Positions 7,363 through 15,423 of a stretch of DNA of 64,000 bases are shown here, in pieces. Where the stretch lies: NCBI RefSeq assembly GCF_963665245.1, contig NZ_OY762267.1, positions 4,126,001-4,190,000 on the forward strand, given 5' to 3'. Under the pieces are notes generated by a model. It was not told the DNA's origin and did not search any database. It worked only from the letters and a program-made list of their open reading frames with translations. How positions within the stretch are numbered: position 1 is the first letter of the stretch; each line of letters starts with the position of its first letter. The DNA comes from an uncultured Paludibaculum sp. GTDB lineage: Bacteria; Acidobacteriota; Terriglobia; Bryobacterales; Bryobacteraceae. A program made the translations under genes and the position numbers.

Positions 7363-10356
7363 ATGCGACACTGTCCGCCGCCAGCGCTGTTCGCCCTCTG
7401 TCTTCTGACTGCGCCCCTTATGGCGCAAACCCTCACCCATCTTTCCGGGCAGATTCTGGATCCATCGGGCGCGGCCGTGCCGGGCGCAACGGTAAGCGTG
7501 GCCAGTGAAGACACCGGCTTTCGCCGCGTGACGATGACCCATTCCGATGGAACTTACCTGGTCGCGGCCCTCCAACCGGGACAGTACAAGGTGATGGTGC
7601 GCAAGGACGGTTTTCGCACGCTCGTGCGGTTTGGTGTGAAGTTGGACGTCGCCCAGGCGGCGCGGGTTGATTTCAACCTTCAGATCGGCAGCATGCAGGA
7701 GACGATCACGGTGGAGGACACGCCCGCGGGGGTGAGCCGTGAGGAGACCTCCGTAAGTACCCTCATCGGCCGGGATCCCATCGAGAACCTGCCGCTCAAC
7801 GGCCGCGGAATCCTCAGCCTGCTGGAACTGGCCCCCGGGACTGTCGTGACGCCGGCCACGCGCGGCGAGGCGGGGCAGTTTACTGCCAACGGCCAGCGGC
7901 CAAACACGCACGGGTTCACCGTGGATGGCGTCAGCGCGAACTCCGGCGTCATCGGAGGGGGCCTGCCGGCGCAAACAACAGGCGGCACGCTGCCTTCCAT
8001 GACGGCGATCGGTGGATTGGCGGGGATCGTCGCCCTCGACTCGTTGAACGAGTTTGTGGTGCAGACCTCCTCCACCGGTTCTGAGTTTGGCCGATACCCG
8101 GGCGCGCAGGTGTCCTTGAGCAGCCGGTCCGGCTCAAATGAGTATCGCGGAACCTTGACGGAGTTCTTCCGCCACGAGAAACTGGCGGCGAACGACTGGT
8201 TTGCCAACCAGCCTGGCGAAGGCCGCGCACCCTTGCGCGTGAACAACTTCGGCGTCTCGCTGGGCGGGCCTGTCGCACATGACCGCACCTTCTTCTTCCT
8301 GAACTACGAGGGTCTGCGGCTGCTGCAGCCGACTTCGTGGATACAGGCGGTACCCACTGCCCAACTTCGCGGCAAGGTCCAGAATTGGGTGCGCCCGGTG
8401 CTCGACATGTTCCCGCTGCCCAACGGGCGCGACTTCGACCAGGACATTGGCGAATGGACCGGCCGCATCAGCCGTCCGGCCCGATCGGACAATGGCAGCG
8501 CGCGTGTTGACCATGCCCTCACGTCCAAGATCACGTTGTTCAGCCGCTTCCAGGATGCGCCATCCTCCAGCGAATTCGGCAGCTCGCAGATCAGCAAATT
8601 GAGCATCGGCTCGCGCAGCTTCACCGCTGCCGCCAACTTCCGTGTCCGGCCGGATACGGTCTTCGATTTGCGCTTCAACGTCGCCAGCATGGAGGCGTAT
8701 TCGGTCTGGAGTCCGGCCGACCCGACGGATTCCTCGGGCTGCGCGATGAGCGCGGTCGCGTCCACGTTCCTTCCCTCGAAGAGCGCGTGCCACTACCTGT
8801 ACCGCTTCTCCATCGCCGGGGTTGGCCAGACCATCTCGGGCGCCGAGAGCATCCAGCGGCAATCGCAATGGCAGATCCTGCCCAGCGGCTACCTGGTGAA
8901 AGGTACGCACCAGCTCCGGTTTGGCGGTGATGTGCGCCGCCTCGCCCCTTCGCGGCACGACGTGGACGGTAGCTTCAGCATCATCGCCGAGAGCCTGGAG
9001 GACCTCGTGGAAAGCCGGAACCTCTGGACGGCATCGTCCACGCCGCAGAGCCGGGCAGGCACGCTGTTTGAATCCTCCCTGTATGTTCAGGACACCTGGA
9101 GAATCCACCGCGCCCTGACGCTCACCAGCGGGTTGCGCTGGGAACTGGCGCCGGCTCCGGTCACGCGCGACCTTACCGAGAACCCGTTCGGCGGCACGCC
9201 GTCCAACGCCGTGAACTCTGCTGCCTGGCCCATGCGCTATACGAACCTCGCGCCCAGACTGGGCTTGGCCTGGAGGCCGGATCGCCGCGGGCAGATGGTG
9301 GTTCGCGCCGCGTTCGGCGTCTATTACGACTCAAGTCTCAGCCTGTCCACCGATCTGGTGAACGGCGGCCCCCTGAACATGGAGCAGTTCACCAGCGGGT
9401 CTTCCGCGCCGTTCACTACGGTGCTGCAGTATGGTTTCGACAACGGCCTGCGGCTGCCGCGCGTCCAGCAGTGGAACGTCTCGCTGGAACGCGCGTTTGG
9501 ACCCAGCAACCTGCTCTCCACCAGCTATGTGGGCGCGACGGGCCAATGGCTGGTGCGGCGGGAGTATGGGAATGTCGATGAAAACCCGTTGCTCCGGATG
9601 GTGGTGTCCACCAACCACGGCTCATCCGACTACAGGGCATTGCTGGTGCAGTTCCGGCGGCGCATGGCCCGGTCTCTGCAGGCACAGGTCTCCTACTCCT
9701 GGTCGCATTCCATCGACGACAGCTCCAGCGACGCGGCGCTCTTTCTGGTGAGCCCGGCCACCACGGCCAGCAGCAATCGCGGCTCGTCCGACTTCGATGC
9801 CAGACATTCTTTCACGGCGGCCTTTACTTTCGCGCCGCGCAGGCTCCGCGGACTCACCTTCGATGGCATCTACCGGGCGCGCACAGGCTTCCCGATAACG
9901 GTGGTGAACGAAGAGTACGCCATGGGTCTCAGCTTCTCAAACGCGTTCCGGCCGGACCTGGTGCCGGGCGTGCCGGTTTGGCTCCAGGATCCGACGGCGC
10001 CGGGTGGGCGGCGTCTGAACGAGGCTGCTTTCCGGGAGACTCCGGCCTCCATCCAGGGCAACCTGGGGCGGAACGCCATTGCCGGCTTCGGGATGTCGCA
10101 GTTCGACCTGGCTGTACGGCGCGACTTCCGCATCGGCCTCGGGCAGACGCTGGAACTGCGAGGCGAGGCCTTCAACGTGTTCAACCATCCCAACTTCGCT
10201 GACCCGGTGCGCACCCTGGCGAGCCCGCTCTTCGGCCAGTCGAATTCGATGCTGAACCTGATGCTGGGCACGGGCAGCCCGGGCAGCGGCCTGGCGCCGG
10301 TATTCCAGTCCGGCGGTTCGCGCTCTCTCCAGATGGTGTTGCGGCTGCGCTTTTAA
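7363..10356 (+). CDS. Oar-like TonB-dependent receptor with carboxypeptidase-regulatory domain
   Basis: A 997-residue outer-membrane protein. It has a signal peptide (residues 1-21, ending LMAQ), a carboxypeptidase-regulatory-like/beta-sandwich domain at about 25-115 (GQILDPSGAAVPGATVSV), a plug region (about 120-260; ENLPLNGRGILSLLELAP) and a long beta-barrel ending in an aromatic residue (LQMVLRLRF), as expected for BAM insertion. Proteins of this Oar/SusC-like type import or bind oligosaccharides or act as surface receptors in Acidobacteriota. I see no clear TonB box. It lies 15 bp after the anti-sigma gene, suggesting that the receptor signals through, or is controlled by, this sigma/anti-sigma pair. 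Confidence 0.87.
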   Translation: MRHCPPPALFALCLLTAPLMAQTLTHLSGQILDPSGAAVPGATVSVASEDTGFRRVTMTHSDGTYLVAALQPGQYKVMVRKDGFRTLVRFGVKLDVAQAARVDFNLQIGSMQETITVEDTPAGVSREETSVSTLIGRDPIENLPLNGRGILSLLELAPGTVVTPATRGEAGQFTANGQRPNTHGFTVDGVSANSGVIGGGLPAQTTGGTLPSMTAIGGLAGIVALDSLNEFVVQTSSTGSEFGRYPGAQVSLSSRSGSNEYRGTLTEFFRHEKLAANDWFANQPGEGRAPLRVNNFGVSLGGPVAHDRTFFFLNYEGLRLLQPTSWIQAVPTAQLRGKVQNWVRPVLDMFPLPNGRDFDQDIGEWTGRISRPARSDNGSARVDHALTSKITLFSRFQDAPSSSEFGSSQISKLSIGSRSFTAAANFRVRPDTVFDLRFNVASMEAYSVWSPADPTDSSGCAMSAVASTFLPSKSACHYLYRFSIAGVGQTISGAESIQRQSQWQILPSGYLVKGTHQLRFGGDVRRLAPSRHDVDGSFSIIAESLEDLVESRNLWTASSTPQSRAGTLFESSLYVQDTWRIHRALTLTSGLRWELAPAPVTRDLTENPFGGTPSNAVNSAAWPMRYTNLAPRLGLAWRPDRRGQMVVRAAFGVYYDSSLSLSTDLVNGGPLNMEQFTSGSSAPFTTVLQYGFDNGLRLPRVQQWNVSLERAFGPSNLLSTSYVGATGQWLVRREYGNVDENPLLRMVVSTNHGSSDYRALLVQFRRRMARSLQAQVSYSWSHSIDDSSSDAALFLVSPATTASSNRGSSDFDARHSFTAAFTFAPRRLRGLTFDGIYRARTGFPITVVNEEYAMGLSFSNAFRPDLVPGVPVWLQDPTAPGGRRLNEAAFRETPASIQGNLGRNAIAGFGMSQFDLAVRRDFRIGLGQTLELRGEAFNVFNHPNFADPVRTLASPLFGQSNSMLNLMLGTGSPGSGLAPVFQSGGSRSLQMVLRLRF

Positions 10357-10411
10357 CCCTCCCTCCGGCTGCGATACCCTATCCACAGCAAAGTAAAGTT
10401 GAGGTTTGAGA

Positions 10412-11182
10412 ATGTCCGATCTTTTTGACCTTTCCGGAAAAGTAGCCGCCATCGTGGGCGGAGGCGGCGTGTTGGCCGGTGAGATGGCCCTCGGCCTGGC
10501 CCGCGCGGGCGCCGATATTGCCATCCTTGATTTCAATCTCGATGCGGCCAATGCGCGTGCCGCCCAGGTCCGCGAGTTGGGACGCCGCGCTATCGGCGTG
10601 AAAGTCGACGCAACCAAGAAGGCCGACCTGCAGGCCGCGCTGGACACGATTCTGGCCGAGTTAGGCCACGTCGAAGTGCTGGTGAACGCCGCCGGCATCA
10701 ACTCGGGCACGCCGTTTTTCGAGATCACTGAAGAGGAGTGGCACCGCATTCTCGATGTCGACCTCACCAGCGTGTTTCTGGCGTGTCAGGTCTTTGGCGC
10801 TCATATGGTGCAGCCGGGCAAAGGCGGCTCCGTCATCAACATCTCGTCCGCTTCGTCCGGCCCGCCGCTTTCCAAGGTCTTCACTTACTCCGTAGCCAAG
10901 GGTGGCGTGAATCAGGTGACCCAGTTCCTGGCCCGCGAGTGGGCGACGCAGGGCGTTCGTGTGAATGCGATCCTGCCCGGCTTCTTCCCGGCCGAACAGA
11001 ACCGCAAACTGCTGACGGACGACCGCGTGGCCTCCATCATGAAGCACACACCGATGAATCGCTTCGGCGAGGCATCGGAACTCGTAGGCGCGGCCGTCTA
11101 CCTGGCGTCGGACAAGGCATCGAGCTTCGTAACGGGCTCCATCATGCGTGTCGACGGCGGCTATATGGCGATGACAATATAG
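10412..11182 (+). CDS. Short-chain dehydrogenase/reductase, sugar-acid type
   Basis: A classical SDR of 256 residues from ATG 10412 (a TTG lies 6 bp earlier). The cofactor motif is AAIVGGGGVLAGEMALGLAR, an unusual GGGGxxxG in place of TGxxxGxG. The NAAG-type motif (LVNAAGINSG), the catalytic Ser (INISSASS) and YSVAKGG are present, and the C-terminus DGGYMAMTI is intact. The combination VGGGGVLAG and PMNRFGEASELVGAAVYLAS resembles SDRs annotated as D-mannonate oxidoreductase/fructuronate reductase or gluconate 5-dehydrogenase, which would fit uronate catabolism alongside the GH28 gene in this window. The substrate assignment is inference. Confidence 0.85.
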   Translation: MSDLFDLSGKVAAIVGGGGVLAGEMALGLARAGADIAILDFNLDAANARAAQVRELGRRAIGVKVDATKKADLQAALDTILAELGHVEVLVNAAGINSGTPFFEITEEEWHRILDVDLTSVFLACQVFGAHMVQPGKGGSVINISSASSGPPLSKVFTYSVAKGGVNQVTQFLAREWATQGVRVNAILPGFFPAEQNRKLLTDDRVASIMKHTPMNRFGEASELVGAAVYLASDKASSFVTGSIMRVDGGYMAMTI

Positions 11183-11209
11183 CCGGTGATTTTTGTGTCG
11201 TTTCGGTGA

Positions 11210-11242
11210 GCCTGCGTAGGGCATTCATACACCTGACTCACC
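11210..11242 (+). repeat. Left inverted repeat of the 11210-11495 element
   Basis: Outer half GCCTGCGTAGGGC, inner half ACCTGACTCACC. It is followed at once by AGCGCA-AC-TGCGCT, a second small hairpin. It starts 28 bp after the stop of the SDR gene, so it could also form part of that gene's 3' end. Confidence 0.6.
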
Positions 11243-11276
11243 AGCGCAACTGCGCTCCGATATAGGCTGACGATTC

Positions 11277-11480
11277 ATGACCCCAAAACGGTTTGTCATC
11301 TTGTGCAAGGACGGAACGACGGAGCGCATCACTGCCGATGTCGGTGATGAAGACGAAGAAGCTGATGGGTACGTCTTTTTCGTCGACTCGAAGGGGAGCA
11401 TCGTGGGCCTGTTTGCCAAGGAAGTCGTCCAGTCATGGCGTGAAGACTTGGGCGGGACTCTGGGTGAGTCAAGTATATAG
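11277..11480 (+). CDS. Small acidic hypothetical protein inside the inverted-repeat element
   Basis: A 67-residue ORF beginning MTPKRFVILCKDGTTERI, with a central acidic stretch (DVGDEDEEADGYVFF) and a second half reading like beta strands (FFVDSKGSIVGLFAKEVV). The pattern suggests a small beta-rich domain, but I recognise no family. The ribosome-binding site is weak and the GC content looks lower than in the neighbours. The stop TAG lies inside the right inverted repeat. Its coding status is plausible but unproven. Confidence 0.5.
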   Translation: MTPKRFVILCKDGTTERITADVGDEDEEADGYVFFVDSKGSIVGLFAKEVVQSWREDLGGTLGESSI

Positions 11481-11495
11481 ATGCCCTGCGTAGGG
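11463..11495 (-). repeat. Right inverted repeat of the 11210-11495 element
   Basis: Reads GGTGAGTCAAG...GCCCTGCGTAGGG and matches the reverse complement of the left repeat with 7 mismatches in 33. It includes the last six codons of the small ORF. It lies 78 bp from the 3' end of the convergent MFS gene. Confidence 0.6.
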
Positions 11496-11573
11496 TCCGG
11501 CTGAGTTCATTTCTCCGGGCAACGGCGTTCATGCCGCGTCGGCGCTCCCGCTACTGTTGCCGAGCGCCGAGGC

Positions 11574-12824
11574 TCACACCCTTGTTTCGTCCACGGCATG
11601 CGGGAGCTCGCGCAGGCGGCGTGCCGGTGAGAAAACCAGCCACAACGTGGAGAGCAAGAACCCGAGCGCACCGATAAGCAGCGTCTGCCGAATTCCAATC
11701 GCCTGCGCGACGGCGCCGCCCGTGAGCGCTCCCAATGGAAGAGCGCCGTGGTAGACCAGATGGATGGCGGCATTTACGCGACCCAGGAGATGATCCGGCG
11801 TGATCGCCTGGCGTAAGCTCCTGTCATTGATGTTGTAGACAGGCCACGCCAAGTCGCCCATTTGCGACACGATCAGAAAGGCGGAGCAAACGGCAACGGA
11901 CCCGTGCGCTAGCGGCACGAGGAGCATGGCCACCCCAATCACCAGCACGGAGCCAATGAAAGTCGCGCCGAAACCAAAGCGATGCACGAGCCACTCTGCC
12001 ATGAAGGTGCCAAATAGTCCACAGGTGCCGCCGACCGAGACGATGATACCCAACAGGGCAGCGGTCAACCCGAGCTCACGCATCACAAATAGAAAGTACA
12101 AGCTACTTCCGAACCCTAAGAAGAACGCGCCGGTGGCCGTGCGTCCGACCAACGCCCGGAGCAACGGATTGCGCCACGAGGCGCGCAACCCTTCAGAAAT
12201 CTCACGGCCGATACTGGGTTCAAGCGGGCGTGTAGGCCGCGGCTCCGGCTTGCGGATAAGCCACAGTGAAATTGCTGAGCACACGAACGAAGCAGCGTCG
12301 AAGAGCATGGCCATGGGGGCCGTGATCAGTTGCACCAGGATGCCGGTGAAACCGGGGCCAGCAATCTCAGCGAGCGACTCAGTCGAAGCCAGCTTACTAT
12401 TCCCTTCAAGGATGTTCTCACGAGCGATGAGGGAGGGCAGGTAGGCCTGGTAGCTGACGTCAAACAGGACGGTCAGGATGCCACTGGCCGCCGCGACCAC
12501 ATAGAGGTGTTCGATTGTCAGCCGGTGCAGCACCGCCAACAGCGGAATCGTACCCAACACCGCGGCGCGCCCGAGATCGGCGGCGATAAGAAGTGGCCGT
12601 CGGCGCAGGCGGTCCGCCCAGGCCCCTGCGAAGAGGCCGAGCACGAGCACCGGCGCGGCACTCGCCCCGGCCAGGAATCCCATCTGAAGAGGCGACGCTC
12701 TGAGGACGACGACCGCAGTGAGGGGCAATCCGACGCCAGTGATGTTGGACCCGATTTGAGAGATCGCCTGGCCGACCCATAGCTTCAGGAAATCCGGATC
12801 GGCCCTAAGCCCCTTCCCCAGCAT
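11574..12824 (-). CDS. MFS efflux transporter (EntS/macrolide-exporter type)
   Basis: A 416-residue polytopic membrane protein with about 12 predicted helices. The family-typical start is present (DPDFLKLWVGQAISQIGSNI), followed by the loop motif FAGAWADRLRRRPLLIAADL between helices 2 and 3 and the C-terminal half with MGDLAWPVYNINDRSLRQAI and LLGRVNAAIHLVYHGALPLG. This architecture belongs to the MFS group that exports enterobactin, macrolides and other small molecules. The substrate cannot be read from sequence. It stands alone, convergent with the inverted-repeat element. Confidence 0.87.
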   Translation of the reverse strand: MLGKGLRADPDFLKLWVGQAISQIGSNITGVGLPLTAVVVLRASPLQMGFLAGASAAPVLVLGLFAGAWADRLRRRPLLIAADLGRAAVLGTIPLLAVLHRLTIEHLYVVAAASGILTVLFDVSYQAYLPSLIARENILEGNSKLASTESLAEIAGPGFTGILVQLITAPMAMLFDAASFVCSAISLWLIRKPEPRPTRPLEPSIGREISEGLRASWRNPLLRALVGRTATGAFFLGFGSSLYFLFVMRELGLTAALLGIIVSVGGTCGLFGTFMAEWLVHRFGFGATFIGSVLVIGVAMLLVPLAHGSVAVCSAFLIVSQMGDLAWPVYNINDRSLRQAITPDHLLGRVNAAIHLVYHGALPLGALTGGAVAQAIGIRQTLLIGALGFLLSTLWLVFSPARRLRELPHAVDETRV

Positions 12825-13193
12825 TCCTCAAGTGTCGCACGCAGGTTCATTGACCCTTCGTGTCCGCACACGTCGGATTGCCGGTCCGCTCGGAGCATTC
12901 TTCACCGGCTTGCGTGCATTGCCAAAGACCCTTGGCGGCTCTACGGTCTCAGCAGCCCCTTTTTGCCCTGTCGAAGAGTCAGATCCACAAGGCCAAAAGC
13001 GATCGGTCTCGGCCCTGTGGGATTCATCATACCCCAGCGCTGCCAAGAGTCTGGCGGCAGTTCCAGGTCATCCATTGAGCGGGATGGTGCCTGGTGAAGT
13101 ACAGCGCGATCTTCCAGACCTGGCCTGAGGACGATGCCGCAGATGGTTCGAGCAAGTAGGCGGTGACCGGAGGCGCGCTTCCGGCCCTTTCGC
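12825..13193. other. 369-bp stretch without a supported gene
   Basis: Lies upstream of the MFS gene and downstream of the PHP gene, both on the minus strand. Short frames exist on both strands (for example 12832-13128 plus and 12828-13046 minus), but none has a good ribosome-binding site, family similarity or convincing composition. It probably holds the MFS promoter and possibly decayed sequence. Confidence 0.5.
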
Positions 13194-13976
13194 CTACTTG
13201 GACAGTTTTCGCACGGGCACGAAGATGTCCGCGCTGGTGAGGCCGCACTCCCGGGCCATGCGCAGGCAATAGTCGATCTCGCCCATGCCCTTGATGTGGC
13301 TGTTCGACCCAAACGAGAATTTCGCGCCAGCGGCCTTGGCCCGGCGGATGAACGCGGCACTGGGTACCTGGAAGTGCGCGTTGATCTCGATGGCGACGTG
13401 ATTGCGAACCGCGGCCTGAATCACGCGGTCCATGCGAGCGGGGGTCCAGAGGCTGTCGTACTGGCCTTTCAGGCTTTCCGGGATGTAGGTAGGGTTGGCC
13501 CAGATCTGGATGGGCTGCGCGAGCACTCGTTCATTGAATGCGACATAGCGATCCATGAAGTCCTGAGGATCACCGACTTCGACCTTAGGCAGCCACAACC
13601 AAACGCTCTTGCCGTTCTTTTCCGGGAAGATGAGGGCATCGGCGGCGATGTAGTCGAGTTGTGCGCGCAAATCGGCAGACAGGCAGGTGGACCAGTCAAA
13701 GCCATATACCTGCATGCCGCGCCACAGCGTCTGGTCCCGCACTTCCTGCAGGAATTCGCCCAGCGTCTGGTTGTCATGAATATCGCCACGGCAGCCCCCT
13801 TCGGCCAGGATCCCAAAGCGAACACCCATTTGGCGGGAGAGCGCAGCGGCATCCGCGGGCTTCATGGGCTGGGTGTCATGGTCCTCTCCGTGGAGATGTA
13901 TGTGGAGGTCGACCTTGGGCAGGTCTGCGGCGAAGAGCGCCGGTGCGCAGAGTAATACCAGTAGTTTAGGGATCAT
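13194..13976 (-). CDS. Secreted PHP-domain metal-dependent hydrolase
   Basis: A 260-residue protein with a short signal peptide (IPKLLVLLCAPALFAAD) followed directly by the first PHP motif (KVDLHIHLHGEDHD). Further metal-ligand candidates are a Glu in VAIEINAHFQ and a His in FSFGSNSHIKGMGEID. The last motif is normally G-S-D-x-H; here Asp is Asn. PHP domains act as phosphoesterases (histidinol phosphatase, polymerase exonuclease, tyrosine-protein phosphatases). An exported one is unusual, since most are cytosolic. There is a ribosome-binding site (AAAGGGA) before the ATG. Its substrate is unknown. Confidence 0.75.
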   Translation of the reverse strand: MIPKLLVLLCAPALFAADLPKVDLHIHLHGEDHDTQPMKPADAAALSRQMGVRFGILAEGGCRGDIHDNQTLGEFLQEVRDQTLWRGMQVYGFDWSTCLSADLRAQLDYIAADALIFPEKNGKSVWLWLPKVEVGDPQDFMDRYVAFNERVLAQPIQIWANPTYIPESLKGQYDSLWTPARMDRVIQAAVRNHVAIEINAHFQVPSAAFIRRAKAAGAKFSFGSNSHIKGMGEIDYCLRMARECGLTSADIFVPVRKLSK

Positions 13977-14025
13977 AGGATCCCTTTCACTGTAATAAAC
14001 TTAGCGCCGCCAATCGGGCGACGCC

Positions 14026-15423
14026 TCAGGCCCGTTCCAGGGCGGCGGAATCGGTGCCTTTGCGACGGATGCCGTGCTTCTCCATCCTGTAGATCAACGT
14101 CTTGCGGCTGATATCCAGGTAGCGCGCGGCGTGCGTCTGATTCCAGCTGGACATCTCCAATGCCTTGACGATCAGTTCTTTCTCGACGGAGTCGAGGCTG
14201 AGCCCCTGCACCGGCAGATCGAGACTGACGGCTGCCGCCGCCGGACGGGCCTTGCGCAGCATCTCCGGCAGGTCCTCCTCGGTGATTGTGTTCCCGCGGC
14301 TGAGGACGACAATGCGCTCGACGATGTTCTCGAGCTCGCGGATGTTGCCGGGCCAGCGATAACTTTGGAAGAACGGGATCAGCCGCTCGGGCAGGATCAG
14401 GTCCGGCCGGCCCACCTTCTCCTTCGACTTCAGGAAGAAATTCTGCACGAGTTCAGGGATGTCCTCAGAGCGCTCACGTAGAGGCGGCAGCTCGAGGGGT
14501 ATGACGGCCAGGCGGTAGTAGAGATCCTCGCGAAACGCCGCATCTTCGATCATGGCCTGCAGATTGCGATGTGTAGCCGCGATGATGCGGACGTCCACCC
14601 GGCTGGCGGTGGGCGCACCGACCTTTTCGATCTCGCCCTGCTGGATGAGCCGCAGGAGTTTGGCCTGCACCTCCATCGGCAGCTCTCCGATCTCGTCGAG
14701 GAAGAGGGTCCCGCCGTTGGCGAGTTCGACCTTGCCCTGCTGATGAGCGATGGCCCCGGTGAACGAGCCCTTCACGTGGCCGAACAGCTCGCTTTCCAGC
14801 AGATCGCGCGGGATGGCTCCGCAGTTGATCGTGACGAACGCGCGCTGGTTGCGCGGGCTGTTCTGGTGGATGGCGCGGGCCAGCAGTTCCTTGCCGGTGC
14901 CTGTTTCGGCACGAATGAGAATCGTGGAATTCGTCTGGGCCGCGCGGGAGGCCATGTCGAGGACCGTCAGCAGCGTCTCCGACTGTCCGATGATACTCTC
15001 GAAGCCATACTTGCGGTCGAGGTTGGTGCGGAGGGTGCGAACTTCCTCTATGAGGCGCGAGTGCTCCAGGGCACGGCGCACCAGCAGATTCAGCTCCTCA
15101 AAGTCGATGGGCTTGGTGAGGTAATCATAGGCGCCGGACTTCACGGCCTCGACCGCGTTCTGAATGGTGCCGAAGGCGGTGATGATCACCACCGGCAGAT
15201 CCGGGTTCGTTTCGCGCAAATTACGCAGCAGGTCGAGGCCCGACTGGCCGGGCATCCGCAGATCGGTCAGAACCAGCGCCGGCGGGTCGTTCGCGGCGAT
15301 GGTCTGCGCCTCCTCGGCCGAACCGGCGGTCAGCACGGTGTAGCCGGAATCTTCCAGTTGAGTCTGGACCACCCAACGCAGGTTCGCGTCGTCGTCCACC
15401 AGCAAGATGCGCTGTGCAGTCAT
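14026..15423 (-). CDS. NtrC-family sigma-54-dependent response regulator
   Basis: A 465-residue regulator. The receiver domain (1-120) has the acidic cluster in LLVDDDANLRW, phospho-acceptor Asp54 (LVLTDLRMPGQSG) and Lys104 (YLTKPIDF). The central AAA+ domain has a Walker A region (AETGTGKELLARAIH), the sigma-54-contacting loop GSFTGA (the usual form is GAFTGA, and Ser is a known variant) and Walker B (GGTLFLDEIGELP). A Fis-type helix-turn-helix closes the protein (NQTHAARYLDISRKTLIYRM). It would activate RNA polymerase-sigma-54 promoters after phosphorylation by the kinase encoded just upstream, with which its start overlaps (ATGA). Confidence 0.93.
   Translation of the reverse strand: MTAQRILLVDDDANLRWVVQTQLEDSGYTVLTAGSAEEAQTIAANDPPALVLTDLRMPGQSGLDLLRNLRETNPDLPVVIITAFGTIQNAVEAVKSGAYDYLTKPIDFEELNLLVRRALEHSRLIEEVRTLRTNLDRKYGFESIIGQSETLLTVLDMASRAAQTNSTILIRAETGTGKELLARAIHQNSPRNQRAFVTINCGAIPRDLLESELFGHVKGSFTGAIAHQQGKVELANGGTLFLDEIGELPMEVQAKLLRLIQQGEIEKVGAPTASRVDVRIIAATHRNLQAMIEDAAFREDLYYRLAVIPLELPPLRERSEDIPELVQNFFLKSKEKVGRPDLILPERLIPFFQSYRWPGNIRELENIVERIVVLSRGNTITEEDLPEMLRKARPAAAAVSLDLPVQGLSLDSVEKELIVKALEMSSWNQTHAARYLDISRKTLIYRMEKHGIRRKGTDSAALERA

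Larger units (their letters stand above)
11210..11495. mobile_element. 286-bp element bounded by 33-bp imperfect inverted repeats (MITE-like)
   Basis: The ends 11210-11242 and 11463-11495 are inverted copies of each other, identical at 26 of 33 positions by hand alignment. Both contain GGTGAGTCA at the inner side and a variant of CCCTGCGTAGGG at the outer side. Almost everything between them is one short ORF whose stop codon falls inside the right repeat. No transposase is encoded and no clear target-site duplication is visible. It may be a miniature non-autonomous element carrying a gene, or a gene between two copies of a regulatory repeat. Confidence 0.5.

Noticed and set aside
8134..9108. 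Minus-strand frame of 324 codons
   Set aside because: It is a shadow of the Oar-like receptor in high-GC DNA; no domain or ribosome-binding site.
12832..13128. 98-codon plus-strand frame
   Set aside because: Weak start, no domain, and a translation that looks like non-coding high-GC DNA.
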